Positions 34,942-45,353 of a DNA stretch of 64,000 nt are shown here, in pieces; position 1 is the first letter of the stretch; the number at the start of each line of letters is the position of its first letter. The stretch is taken from assembly GCF_029867415.1 (NCBI RefSeq), contig NW_026705179.1, positions 1 to 64,000 of the forward strand. The letters run 5' to 3'. A program made the translations under genes and the position numbers. This DNA comes from Vicia villosa (taxonomy: Eukaryota > Streptophyta > Magnoliopsida > Fabales > Fabaceae). The notes beneath the pieces were generated by a model that worked only from the letters and a program-made list of their open reading frames with translations, was not told where the DNA came from and did no database searches.

Positions 34942-36481
34942 TGTGAATACAAGATTACACTCAAAGATGTTTTTGATTCATGGCAAACTCAAATAAGCAT
35001 TCAAACAACAAGACGGAAGCAGAAAACTTAAAGAAAAGCAAGCATTGATCTCTCATAGGTCAACCCATTATGTTTATATGTTTATAGGTTGCCTCAACAC
35101 AAGCAAAACAAGAAGAATGCAGAAAAACAGCAGTTAGGTCGACCTACCATCAACCCAGGTCGACCTAAAATGGAGAAAAATTCATATATCCCTGCTAGGT
35201 CGACTCACACATCATTTAGGTCGACCTAAATTGATGAATTCTACATACCAGCCTGTTAGGTCGACCTACACATCAACTAGGTCGACCTAATCTGTGAAAA
35301 TGTCCCCAGAATGCATCAGAAGAGGATTCTGGTCGACCTACTCCTTCAACAGGTCGACCTAACTGGGAGCAAAATTCTGCAAGCTCTGTTAGGTCGACCT
35401 AAGCACTACAAGTGGTCGACCTAACTGATCAAGAAAGTTCAAAAATCAGTTTTTCTTGGTTCTAACTGTTATGCAATCATATATATTGTGCAAGGGTAAT
35501 TATTCAAGCAACACCAACGACTGAAAGATACACAAACGCTTCTCATCTTCGTTCTTCATCATCTCCAACACAATTACACATAATCATTCTTGCGTTGCGG
35601 GTTAGTGATGAGTTCGATAACGTCCATGGAACGGAATTGAAGATTCCTAGTGGGTGAAGGTTTGTGGGGTTTGTTGGTGAATAAAACCTGCGGGTTTTGT
35701 CCTCCACGACGGGTGGTTCTTGGGGGTTTTTATCAAGAGGCGTTCATTGAGGATTCGGCTGAGTGTAACGATTGAGGAACGGGGAGTTCAAGGAATCAAG
35801 ACACTGCAGAAGGGAATCAAAGTGAAGCTCTTGGATAACCTTGATCTGGCTCAAGATTAAGGGGGAAGAAGATTCAAAGGATCGACATAATTGGTTTATC
35901 GTTTATCGCTTTGTTATCTTCTTTGTATATACTACTTTCAACATTAATGAAAGATTACCCAATTTCAATTTGGAATTGGGGGCAGACGTAGTCGTAGCGA
36001 GGACGATCGACGAACTGCCTAAACAAATATCGTGTTCTTGTCGCTTTTACTTTCTCTTTTACTTTCTGTTCATAATTGGTTATAAGTGCAAAATTGATCA
36101 ACGACTCAAGTGTTAAAATTGTGAATTAAAGTTCTGCACAAACATCACAATTCACCACAACTTGAATCACTATCAATTTGAACGTATCACCAAGTGTTTG
36201 TGTTTTTGCTTAATCCAATCTTACTGCATTGCAAATCAAAGTTGTCAATCTAGAAGTTAATTGGTTTTCAGTTGTTAAACGTATTGGTTAGCCATCATAT
36301 TACTTCACCATCAATTCCACTTACTTTTTGGTTTTGAAACACATACGACCTTTGCAATAGCGGTCCGGAATAGACGCAAGTCGATTCAGAACCGCTTTCG
36401 CTCGAGTCAGTAGAAAAATCCGTAAAAACTTAGTGAGATCTATTCACCCCCCCCTCTAGATCTTTAGGCCAGCGTCTAACA
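34942..36481 (+). repeat. Copia-B 3' LTR
   Basis: 1540 bp, near-identical to the 5' LTR. The palindrome array recurs at 35135-35422, shifted by 6565. Confidence 0.93.
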
Positions 36482-36486
36482 CAAGA

Positions 36487-38918
36487 TACAAGTTGTACAA
36501 GTTAGGCGATTTTGAGGAAATGCATAAGATGCAAAGTGAGCAAGTTTGATTATTTTGACTAATGGACCTATAAATTTCAATTCTCCACGTGTTCCCAAGC
36601 TCAAGAAAGGCCCATTAATCATATGAATTTTATTTCATGATTTTTATTTTATTTATATTTGATTTTATTTATACAAAATCAAATTAAATCAAAATAAAAT
36701 CACGATTAAATAAGATAAATTTTATGATCCATGTACCAAATATTCAATCAATCCAAATTCAATCCAATGATCAAGATTAAATGGAAATATGCATAAAATA
36801 GCATGGGGTTTAAAATTAGAAAGATTTGATAGAAAATCTTCTTTCAATTTTTATGCAACTAATGGATTGATTATTTCTTAAGATTGTAACCCTAATCCTA
36901 TCACATATATATGCTGAACACATCACAAGAGGAGGGGGGACGAAAATTGGCCTAGGGGGGCTAGGGTTTATGAGTTCAAGTTTACACATAAACTTGGATT
37001 TTTGGAGATCTTAGGGGAGACTTCCTCAGAGCCAGTTGACGATTGAATCTCGTTCTGGAGGTAAGTACAGGTAAGAAACATCACTTGTAGGGCCCCATGC
37101 ATCTTACGTTGCTGTATATATGTTCATACTTTTGAAAAAAAACCATGATCATCGTTTTCTTACTTAAAGGTCGTTTCAATCAAAACTAACATCGCTAATG
37201 AGTTTGTATGGTGTTTTGGAGTCAATTTGACCATTCACTCGCAAATTTTGGTGACCGGACATGGAAGTGCCATTGTTAGGGCTAGGAAGAAAGATGATTT
37301 GGTTTCCATGTTACGAGCCGTTTTAGATCTCGAGACCACCACCATGGAACTCGCAGGCCCCAATATAGGTGATCTGGGTTATTCTTTTTGCGTTTTATTT
37401 CGTTTTCGCAGGATTTGGAATCGTGACTCGTCGGAGAAGACGACGGCGTGTTACTGTTCCGACGGCCTTGTTTCTTCTGACTCGTTTGACCAAACGCATG
37501 GAAACTGGCTACTGGTCCATTCAAATTTCTGCCTGCGCGTGCAAGAAGAGGATTGGAGGGTCAACGAACAGACTCGCTCTCTCTCTCTCTGTCATTGGCT
37601 GATGCAACACCAACTGGGGCCCAGCGCGTGGATTGTTTGACTCTCCCCACTTATCCATATATCCTGATATTTGTTTTAATCAAGGAATTTTTATATTGAC
37701 TAATAGTGCTGGTTTACATGGCAAAGACAGACAAGCGTTGTGTTGGAAGAAGGGGGTTCGAACCCCAGTGAGGCCATTTAATTTTTTGCAGCATTTTCTC
37801 ACATGAAATACAGGGAATCCCACCATACATCCTTAGTTCTATGCCACAGGATCTCTCTACAATCTAGATCTAACGTAAGCAAGGCTGAAGGTGCACCATG
37901 GGGTCTCAGAGGTGTACCACACAAGATTATTACCAGGTTTCTTTATATTTTTTACATATATTATTTATACAAATTTTTTAATTATATATATTAATATGCA
38001 TATATTTTAATTTTGTTAATTAGGGTTAAATAATAAAATTAGGATTAGACTAGGGTTTAGGATTTCCTCCCGATTATTTCGATTATATCGATTTAATTAT
38101 TTAATTAATTTTATTAATAAAAATCACAAAAAACCTTATAAAGGTTATAAGTATTTAGGGTTTGCCCAATCCTATTACCATTTGGGTAAAAATATTAATT
38201 TAATTAATGCTTGAATAATTCTCTCCTCGACCCGACTAAAGCTATTAGTCGCATTAGACGAGAGATAAAAAATATATAAAAATTAAAATATATTTAATTT
38301 GCTGCCCGCGACGATCAATCTATCGATCTGAGTAACCAGCAATGCCCCATTAATCCGTTAGCTATACTGACCAAATCCATTGTTCATCGCATCTAACGGT
38401 GTCATATCAAATCAGGGTTGTACGCCCAAATCTAAAACATTCTCAAACACTTCAAATCAAACTACGGATTTTCATCCTTACGGATTTTCATTCTTTTCAA
38501 TCAGGCAATTCAAAATGCCTTTCAAATCACAACTTCTAAAACTACAACGATAGGCCATTCAAAAAGCCTTCAAACAACCTCATACTAATTCAAAGGCGTA
38601 CAACCCTGTGCCCGAACTACGTTGACTCTGATTCTCCCTAAGGAGATACGTAGGCACTTGGATAACCAAGGCGAGTCCCCCTCCCTAAAATCTCAATTTC
38701 TCCCCTATTCAATTCCTTAGCTATTAGACCTCGATATTTTAGCCATAAACTTGACCCTTAGATTCAAAGCCAATAGGAAAGGGTTGAGGGTGCCTAACAC
38801 CTTCCCTCGACCCGATTATAGTAACTTACCCCGATCTCTTAATTGCGTATGGTTTCCTATTCGCCCTTCAGAATAGGTGGCGACTCTAAATCTTTATTTT
38901 TTAGGGCAGGTTGCTACA
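36487..38918 (+). repeat. L2, right part of the solo LTR
   Basis: Resumes L2 after Copia-B. Contents in order: AT-rich segment, TATATATG near 36906, splice-donor-like GGTAAGTACAGG near 37060, GC-richer stretch with a short CT repeat (37574-37590), tRNA-like segment, AT-rich block (37930-38300), then the conserved Ogre-type end. Frames of 137 and 77 codons near 37230-37640 lack any domain and overlap each other. Confidence 0.85.
37720..37790 (+). other. tRNA-like segment in L2
   Basis: GGTTCGAACCCC at 37755-37766 is a near-perfect box B, preceded by TTTACATGGCAAAGAC at box A distance. No full tRNA fold is visible. It is comparable to the segments in L1, L4 and L5. Confidence 0.45.
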
Positions 38919-38923
38919 ACCTT

Positions 38924-39066
38924 GTCAGGGGTGGCCTGGAGTAGTTTAGTTAACAACGAACCAGGATAAAAATAATTGAGTGATTTATTTTTATCTACCA
39001 TTTTTGAAGTTACACTTATTCAACCCACCCCCCCCCCCCCCTTTCTAAGTGTTTTTCACTCCTTCA
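38924..39066 (+). repeat. Copia-C 5' LTR, last part
   Basis: Follows the ACCTT duplication and ends CTCCTTCA. It contains a 14-base C-run at about 39028-39041, as seen before the primer site in SIRE-like LTRs. Confidence 0.75.
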
Positions 39067-39068
39067 AT

Positions 39069-39080
39069 TGGCATCAGAGC
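39069..39080 (+). other. Primer-binding site of Copia-C
   Basis: TGGCATCAGAGC two bases after the LTR end. One base differs from the initiator-Met complement. Confidence 0.8.
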
Positions 39081-39142
39081 GCCGGTTCTAGGTGCAAACA
39101 CTTAACCGTGTTAGAGAAAAGATTCAGGGAGAAAAACACAAA

Positions 39143-40933
39143 ATGGTTGAAACAACAACTACTCCAAATTCTCCTGAGCAAAACAACAATGGTAACAATG
39201 GAAGTAGTAGCTTCAATGGTTACAATAGACCACCAGTCTTTGATGGTGAAAACTTTGAATACTGGAAAGATAGACTTGAAAGTTACTTTCTATGTCAAGA
39301 TGGTGATCTATGGGATTTAGTGTTGGATGGTTACAAATATCCTATGAAAGCTCAAGTAGTCAAGCTTACTAGACAAACTATGAGTGATGACCAAAAGAAA
39401 GAATTCAGGAATCATCACAAATCAAGAACTATATTGTTAAATGATATTTCTCATGTTGAGTATGAGAAAATAACAAATAGAGAAATAGCTCATGATATTT
39501 TTGAATCTCTAAAGATGACTCATGAGGGAAATGCTCAAATAAAGGAGACAAAGGCTCTGGCTCTCATCCAGAAGTATGAAGCTTTCAAGATGGAAGATGA
39601 TGAGAATAATGAAGCAATGTTTTCAAGATTCCAGACTCTGACTGCTGGATTGAGAGTGTTATATAAAGGCTACACCAAAGCTGATCATGTAAAGAAGATT
39701 ATCAGAAGCTTACCCAGAAGATGGAGACCCATGGTGACTGCCTTCAAGATTGCCAAGAATCTGAATGAGGTGTCTCTTGAAGAGCTGATAAGTGCCTTAA
39801 GAAGTCATGAGATTGAGCTAGATGCAAATGAGCCTCAGAAGAAAGGTAAGTCAATTGCTTTAAAATCTAAAAATAAAAACTGTGCTAACGTGTTTCAGGC
39901 AGAAGAAGAAGAATATGACTCGTCAGAGTCAGAAGAAGAAGAAGATGAATTATCTCTCCTATCCAGAAGAGTAAATAAACTCTGGAAGAGCAAGCAGAGA
40001 AGATTCAAGAACTTTAAGAGGCCTGAAAAGGTAGAATCTTCTGAACACAGAAGATCTAGAAAAAAGAAGGTAACGTGCTATGAATGCAAAGAACCTGGAC
40101 ACTACAAGAATGAATGTCCAAAGCTTCAGAGGGAAAAGCCCAGAAAGAAATTTGAAAAGAAGAAAGGCATGATGGCTACATGGGATGACTCTGATTCATC
40201 TGATCAAGAGTCAGACTCTGAAGATGAGCAAGCCAACATAGCAATCATGGTAATAGTTGACACTGGTGAAGAATCTACTTCTGATTCAGACTCTAATGAG
40301 GTATTTTCTGAACTCACTAGAGAAGATTTAGTTTTCATCTTATCAGAACTTCTGGAAGTCAAGAGTCAACTTAGTATCAAATACAAAAATCTCAAAAAGC
40401 TCTTTGAATCGGAAACTAAGAAACTTGAAATAGAAAACTCTGAACTAAAGGAAAAAGTTTTAAAATTGTCTAAAGATGTTGAAACATCTTCAAGTTCATA
40501 AAAGTATATTCCAAGCACTAACAATATTCTGAAAGAATATGACTTGAGCTTCAGAAAGTTCTTATGTAGAGGTATAGGCAGAAGTCAGCTAGCCTCTATG
40601 ATTTATGCTGTAAGTGGAAACAAGAGAATAGGTATAGGCGTTGAGGAAGAAACCCCATATAAACTTGAACCTGTTGATGAGATGATTATCAATTACAAAC
40701 CTTTGTATGAACAGTTCAAGTATGGTCACTCTCATGATATCAAGCACACATCACACTCTAAGAGTTTCCACATAAAACACACAAAGAAATATGTTGTTGC
40801 ACATTCTGGTATATCTTATGTGAAATCTCAGTTCAATCAGAACTTCAGAAGGACTAACCCCAAAGGACCCAAAATAATGTGGATACCTAAGGATAAGATA
40901 ATTCCTGCTGCAGATCTCCTTCACGGCTCATAA
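39143..40933 (+). pseudogene. gag: Copia-C gag (two in-frame stops)
   Basis: SIRE-like Gag. The ATG at 39143 begins MVETTTTPNSPEQNN; the upstream in-frame GTG at 39092 is not used by this family. Capsid: FDGENFEYWKDRLESYFLCQ, MTHEGNAQIKETKALAL, MVTAFKIAKNLNEVSLEELI. The zinc knuckle CYECKEPGHYKNEC is at residue 312, followed by an acidic stretch and a helical tail. TAA at 40499 interrupts, and the same frame resumes as NNILKEYDLSFRKFLCRGIG through YKPLYEQFKYGHSHDIKHTS and GPKIMWIPKDKII to a second TAA at 40931. In related elements this region joins directly to pol, so both stops are probably decay. Confidence 0.85.
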
Positions 40934-40940
40934 GAAAAAC

Positions 40941-43468
40941 ATGTCATGGTACCTGGACTCTAGATGCTCACGTCACATGACTGGAAGAAGGTATATGTTC
41001 CAAAGCCTAGAACTTATATCTGCTGGAGAAGTAAAGTTTGGAAGGAATCAGAAGGGAAAAATCATTGGCTCAGGAACCATATGCTTTGGTAATTCTCCCT
41101 CTATAACTAATGTTCTTTTAGTAGATGGATTAGCTCATAACTTATTGTCCATAAGTCAATTAAGTGACAATGGTTATGACATAATCTTTAATCAAAAGTC
41201 TTGTAAAGCTATAAGTCATAAGGATGGCTCAATCCTATTTACAGGCAAGAGAAAGAACAACATTTATAAGATTGATCTTTCAGATCTTAAGAACCAAAAG
41301 GTTACTTGCCTTATGTCTGTTAACGAAGAGCAGTGGGTCTGGCACAGAAGATTATGTCATGCTAGTTAGAGAAAGATTTCTAAGATTAACAAGCTTAATT
41401 TGGTTAGAGGACTCCCTAATCTGAAATATAAATCAGATGCTCTTTGTGAAGCATGTCAGAAAGGGAAGTTTTCAAAACCTACGCTTAAATCTAAAAATGT
41501 TGTCTCTTCCTCTAAGCCTTTAGAACTTCTGCACATTGATCTATTTGGCCCAGTAAAAACAGCATCAATCAGAGGAAAGAAATATGGATTGGTCATTGTA
41601 GACGACTATAGAAGATGGACTTGGGTAAAGTTCTTAAAACACAAGGATGAGTCACATTCTGTGTTCTTTGACTTCTGTAATCAGATCCAATCTGAAAAGG
41701 AATGTAAAATCATAAATGTCAGAAGTGATCATGGTGGTGAATTTGAGAACAGATTCTATGAAATTTATTTCATAGAAAATGGTATTGCCCATGATTTCTC
41801 TTGTCCTAGAACTCCACAGCAAAATGGAGCTGTAGAACGAAAGAATAGGACTCTACAAGAAATGGCCAGAACCATGATCAATGAGACTAATATAGATAAG
41901 CATTTCTAGGTAGAAGCAATTAACATAGCTTGTTATATTCAGAATAGAATCTCCATAAGACCTATTCTAAATAAGACTCCTTATGAATTGTGGAAGAACA
42001 GAAAGCCCAACATTTCTTATTTCCATCCATTTGGATGAGTCTGTTATATTCTGAATACTAAAGATCATCTGAATAAGTTTGATTCCAAAGCTCAGAAGTG
42101 TTTCCGTCTTGGATATTATGAACGCTCTAAAGGCTACAGAGTATACAATATTGAAACTCTGGTAGTTGAGGAATAAATCAATATCAGATTTGATGATAAG
42201 CTTGGCATTGAAAAGCCAAAGCAGTTTGAGAATTTTGCAGATATAGATATATCTAACTCATATCATGAAGAACCCAAGGGAAAGGATGATGCAGAAGATC
42301 AAGTTGCAGCATCTTTAGAGAATCTCAGAATATCTGAAGAGCAAACACGCAGAAGATCTCTTAGACTCAACTCTGCTCATCTAGAAGATGTTATTATTGG
42401 AAAGAAAGATGATCCCATCAGAACAAGAGCATTCCTAAAGAACAATGTAGAATGTTAATTTGGTTTAGTGTCTTTGTTTGTGCCAACTTCTGTTGATCAA
42501 GCTCTGGAAGATGCTGACTGGATAATTGCTATGCAAGAAGAGTTAAATCAATTTACAAGGAATGATGTTTGAGATTTGGTCCCAAACCTTGGTATGAAAG
42601 ATTAAGTTCTTTCCTTTTGGATAATGGTTTCACAAGAGGAAAAGTAGACACAACTCTCTTCTGTAAAACCTATAAAAAGGATATGCTAATTTGTCAAATT
42701 TATGTTGATGATATTATTTTTGGAACATCTAATGCTACACTTGGAAATGAGTTTGCTAAGTCTATGCAGGAAGAATTTGAGATGAGCATGATGGGAGAAC
42801 TCAAGTATTTCCTAGGCATTCAGATAAATCAAACTTCTGAAGGAACTTATGTTCATCAGACGAAGTATGTCAAAGAGCTTCTGAAGAAGTTCAATCTGTC
42901 TGAAAGCAAAGAAGCAAAAACTCCAATACATCCAACTTGCGTATTAGGTAAGGATGAGGTAAGCAAGAAGGTAGATCAGAAGATCCACAGAGGTATGATA
43001 GGATCTCTTCTATATCTAACTGCTTCTAGACCTGATATTTTATTCAGTGTATGCATGTGTGCTAGATTCCAATCAGATCCTAGAGAATATCACTTAACTG
43101 TTGTTAAGAGAATTCTAAGGTATGTGAAAGGTACTACTAATGTTGGTTTAGTCTACAGAAGATCTGAAGAATACAACTTAGTAGGATATTATGATGCTAA
43201 TTACGCTGGAGATAGAGTTGAAAGGAAAAGGACTTCTGGAAGCTGTCAGTTTCTAGGAAGTAACCTAATCTCCTGGTACAGCAAGAAGCAAGCAACAATT
43301 GCACTCTCTACCACAGAAGCAGAATACGTAGCTGCTGCTGGATGTAGTACACATATGCTCTGGACGAAAATTCAGCTAGAAGACTATCAGATATATGAGA
43401 GTAACATTCCTATTTTTTGTGATAATACTTCTGCTATTTGTTTATCTAAGAATCCTATTGTAATACGG
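40941..43468 (+). pseudogene. pol: Copia-C pol (stops, RT deletion, truncated RNase H)
   Basis: Protease: LDSRCSRHMTG, where the catalytic DSG is DSR. Integrase: HRRLCHAS, CEACQKGK, then LLHIDLFGP, NVRSDHGGEFEN and NGAVERKNRT carry the D, D and E residues. In-frame stops lie at 41367, 41907, 42036, 42174, 42456 and 42570; the one at 41907 replaces a tryptophan. At about 42580 a deletion joins DLVP directly to PWYERLSSFLL in another frame, removing the N-terminal half of RT including the first catalytic aspartate. [26 protein letters not shown] and RNase H (STTEAEYVAA, CDNTSAICLSKNP) follow. It ends at 43468 where L3 begins. Non-functional. Confidence 0.88.
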
Positions 43469-43870
43469 TGAACTGAATTTTTTGAAATGTGCGGATAGCA
43501 AGAGTCGCTACCGACTTTTATTTTATCCAAATTAAAGAAAGGCAAAAAGAACAGTGATAACACGATTTTATATCGTATATTTAGCCTGAAATCCATAGAT
43601 ATTTATAGCATTTTCCGTTTATTATGTTGATTTATTATGATATTACGCGAGTTTTTGCTTTGTTTCAGGTTTTACACTCTTATTATGACTATTTGTGAAA
43701 AAGAGAAGAAATGGAGCTAAAACGACCTCTATTTATGCCTAAATGATGAAGAATGGGTGCTGAAGTAAAAAGGGAGTGCAAATAAGGCCCAAGTCTGCTG
43801 AAAGAGACCCAAAGACCCAATGAAGCAATCCAGCCCACGAAGGAAAGAAGCCCAAACCATACAAGCAAGT

Positions 43871-44011
43871 GGAGACGCACGTCTCCACGTCTCAATGGAC
43901 ACATCAGCAAAAGGGAGACGCACGTCTCCAGTCCCCTACATTCTCTCCACTTGAGACGCACGTCTCAAGTCTTCAACGAAGTCCCCAAAAAAGGCGGAGA
44001 CGCACGTCTCC
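43871..44011. repeat. Four palindromes GAGACGCACGTCTC in the Gypsy-C 5' LTR
   Basis: At 43871-43886, 43914-43929, 43952-43967 and 43996-44011. Each has 7-base arms around a CA centre; the third has T/A in place of the outer G/C pair. The 3' LTR carries the same set near 56115-56255. Confidence 0.9.
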
Positions 44012-44068
44012 GAGTCCAAGTCTGTTGGAAGCTCCTCTTTTCACGCAAAGCAACTTCAAAGCCTTGCC

Positions 44069-44077
44069 TATAAATAG
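44069..44077 (+). promoter_or_regulatory. TATA box of Gypsy-C 5' LTR
   Basis: TATAAATAG followed by AGGCAGCC. The 3' LTR copy is at 56313-56321. Confidence 0.65.
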
Positions 44078-45257
44078 AGGCAGCCACTTCACTTCAATCT
44101 GTCCGATTTCCTGCTAACGAAGTGCTGCCGAAATTGTACCGTGCATTATATTCTGCCTTCCTTTAATTCAAACAGTTATTTTCTCACAACGATTTCTACA
44201 CCGGAAATTGTTGTGAACCTTTTATAAATCTAGCCTTACGTTAGATTTATCGCATTTTATTTCCTTGTTTTATTTTCCGTCCGTTTAAATTCCGAAGAAC
44301 GATCCAGCCAACCTGTGGTGGAAGTTCAGTACTCGAAGATTCCGTTTCAATTTATTTAATTCAGGTTTAATATTTACTGCCTTTATTTATATATTTACTT
44401 GCATGATATATTATATGCCAATTAACATGCCTTTTATTATAAGCCAAATTAATTCATGCATGCTTAACTGTATTAATATGCCTGGCTAAATTACTAAGGT
44501 ATCGGTATGTAAAGTAAGTTAACCGTAGGGATCCGAAATAAATTGGCTTAATTATGTTTTGTTAATTATCACCTGTTTTTGGTTTGTATGTCTAATTTAA
44601 TTAGTAAGTCTTAAAATCAATAGAGCGAAAGTTTGAGATCTTAAGACGGTCATTAGTTTTAAGGATGGCGAAAGCGTATTAAAACTAATTGGAACTTATT
44701 TATTTTCAAAAATTGTTTTTACACCCGAGCGGGATGGCGAAAGCGTACGTTAGGGATATTAGCATGTTCCGAGTCAACAGAGCGAAAGTTTGAGATTAGG
44801 AGATTTAAATAGATAACAACTTCATAAAACAGGCATTTTATTAATTACGTTGTTTCCAAAAAGCTTTTCTAAAATCTAATGGGATGGCGAAAGCGTACAT
44901 TAGGATTAGGATAGTAATCTAAATCAACAGAGCGAAAGTTTGAGACGAGGATTTTTAAACAATTGAATTAGTAAAGATTTTTAATTAAATTATGCAAAAG
45001 CCAATGGACCTTCGGATCACCTTAAGTTAAACGAAATACATGCTGATATCTGTCTTTTATTATATTCTTTATTTCTCACAATCACTTTCCCTTAGGAACA
45101 ATCGAAATATTAGTAGCCCTAGCTTTACATAGTAACCTTAGATAACGGTAGATCGATTCATAGTCCCTGTGGATTCGATATCTTTTAAAACTACACGACA
45201 CGACTGTGCACTTGCAGTCATCAGATTTATAGACACGTAAAGTCGCAATCAAGTTTT

Positions 45258-45275
45258 TGGCGCCGTTGCCGGGGA
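45258..45275 (+). other. Primer-binding site of Gypsy-C
   Basis: TGGCGCCGTTGCCGGGGA, the site characteristic of Athila-type elements (tRNA-Asp type), six bases after the LTR end. Confidence 0.92.
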
Positions 45276-45353
45276 CTATTTAAGTCGATATCGTAACTCA
45301 CTGTTACACCGTAGAGACTAGGGAAATTCTTTCCTTTCTTTCTGAACGATTGT

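Larger units (their letters stand above)
28377..36481 (+). mobile_element. Copia-B: young SIRE/Maximus-like Ty1/copia lacking the integrase core
   Basis: 8105 bp with 1540-bp LTRs (28377-29916, 34942-36481) in which I noticed only one substitution (T at 29122, C at 35687). A perfect duplication, CAAGA, flanks it (28372-28376, 36482-36486). Gag, RT and RNase H frames are open. The integrase catalytic core is deleted in frame. It is the youngest full-structure insertion in the window. SIRE/Maximus placement follows from the large gag with two zinc knuckles and the pol wording. Confidence 0.93.
27636..38918 (+). mobile_element. L2: Ogre-type solo LTR, split by Copia-B
   Basis: Starts TGTCATACCCCAAAATTTGC and ends GCAGGTTGCTACA. 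It is flanked by a perfect 5-bp duplication, ACCTT (27631-27635 and 38919-38923). Removing Copia-B (28377-36481) and one CAAGA copy leaves about 3.17 kb with no coding domain, so it is a solo LTR. It carries the Ogre-type end (GGTGCCTAACACCTTCCCTC near 38787, GGTGGCGACTCTAAA near 38876), a splice-donor-like GGTAAGTACAGGTAAG near 37060 and a tRNA-like segment. Its host is the Copia-C 5' LTR. Confidence 0.9.
26700..43468 (+). mobile_element. Copia-C: SIRE-like Ty1/copia, decayed and 3' truncated
   Basis: The 5' LTR is in two parts (26700-27635 and 38924-39066) because L2 sits in it. Then come a primer-binding site, gag with stops, and pol with many stops and an internal RT deletion. The element stops inside RNase H at 43468 where L3 begins. 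The rest of pol and the 3' LTR are not in the window. It is inserted in the LTR of Copia-D. The exact LTR start (26685 or 26700) is uncertain. Confidence 0.8.
43555..45251 (+). repeat. Gypsy-C 5' LTR
   Basis: Begins TGATAACACGATTTTATATC and ends GTAAAGTCGCAATCA. It contains four GGAGACGCACGTCTCC-type palindromes (43871-44011), TATAAATAG at 44069-44077, and an alternating set of two short motifs (AGAGCGAAAGTTTGAGA and GGATGGCGAAAGCGTA) between 44620 and 44945. Confidence 0.95.

Noticed and set aside
37227..37640. 137-codon ORF in L2
   Set aside because: No recognisable domain, overlapping frames on both strands, and it lies inside an LTR.
43869..44117. 82-codon ORF rich in METHVS-type residues in the Gypsy-C LTRs
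   Set aside because: It is the translation of the palindrome repeats and overlaps equally long frames on the other strand.
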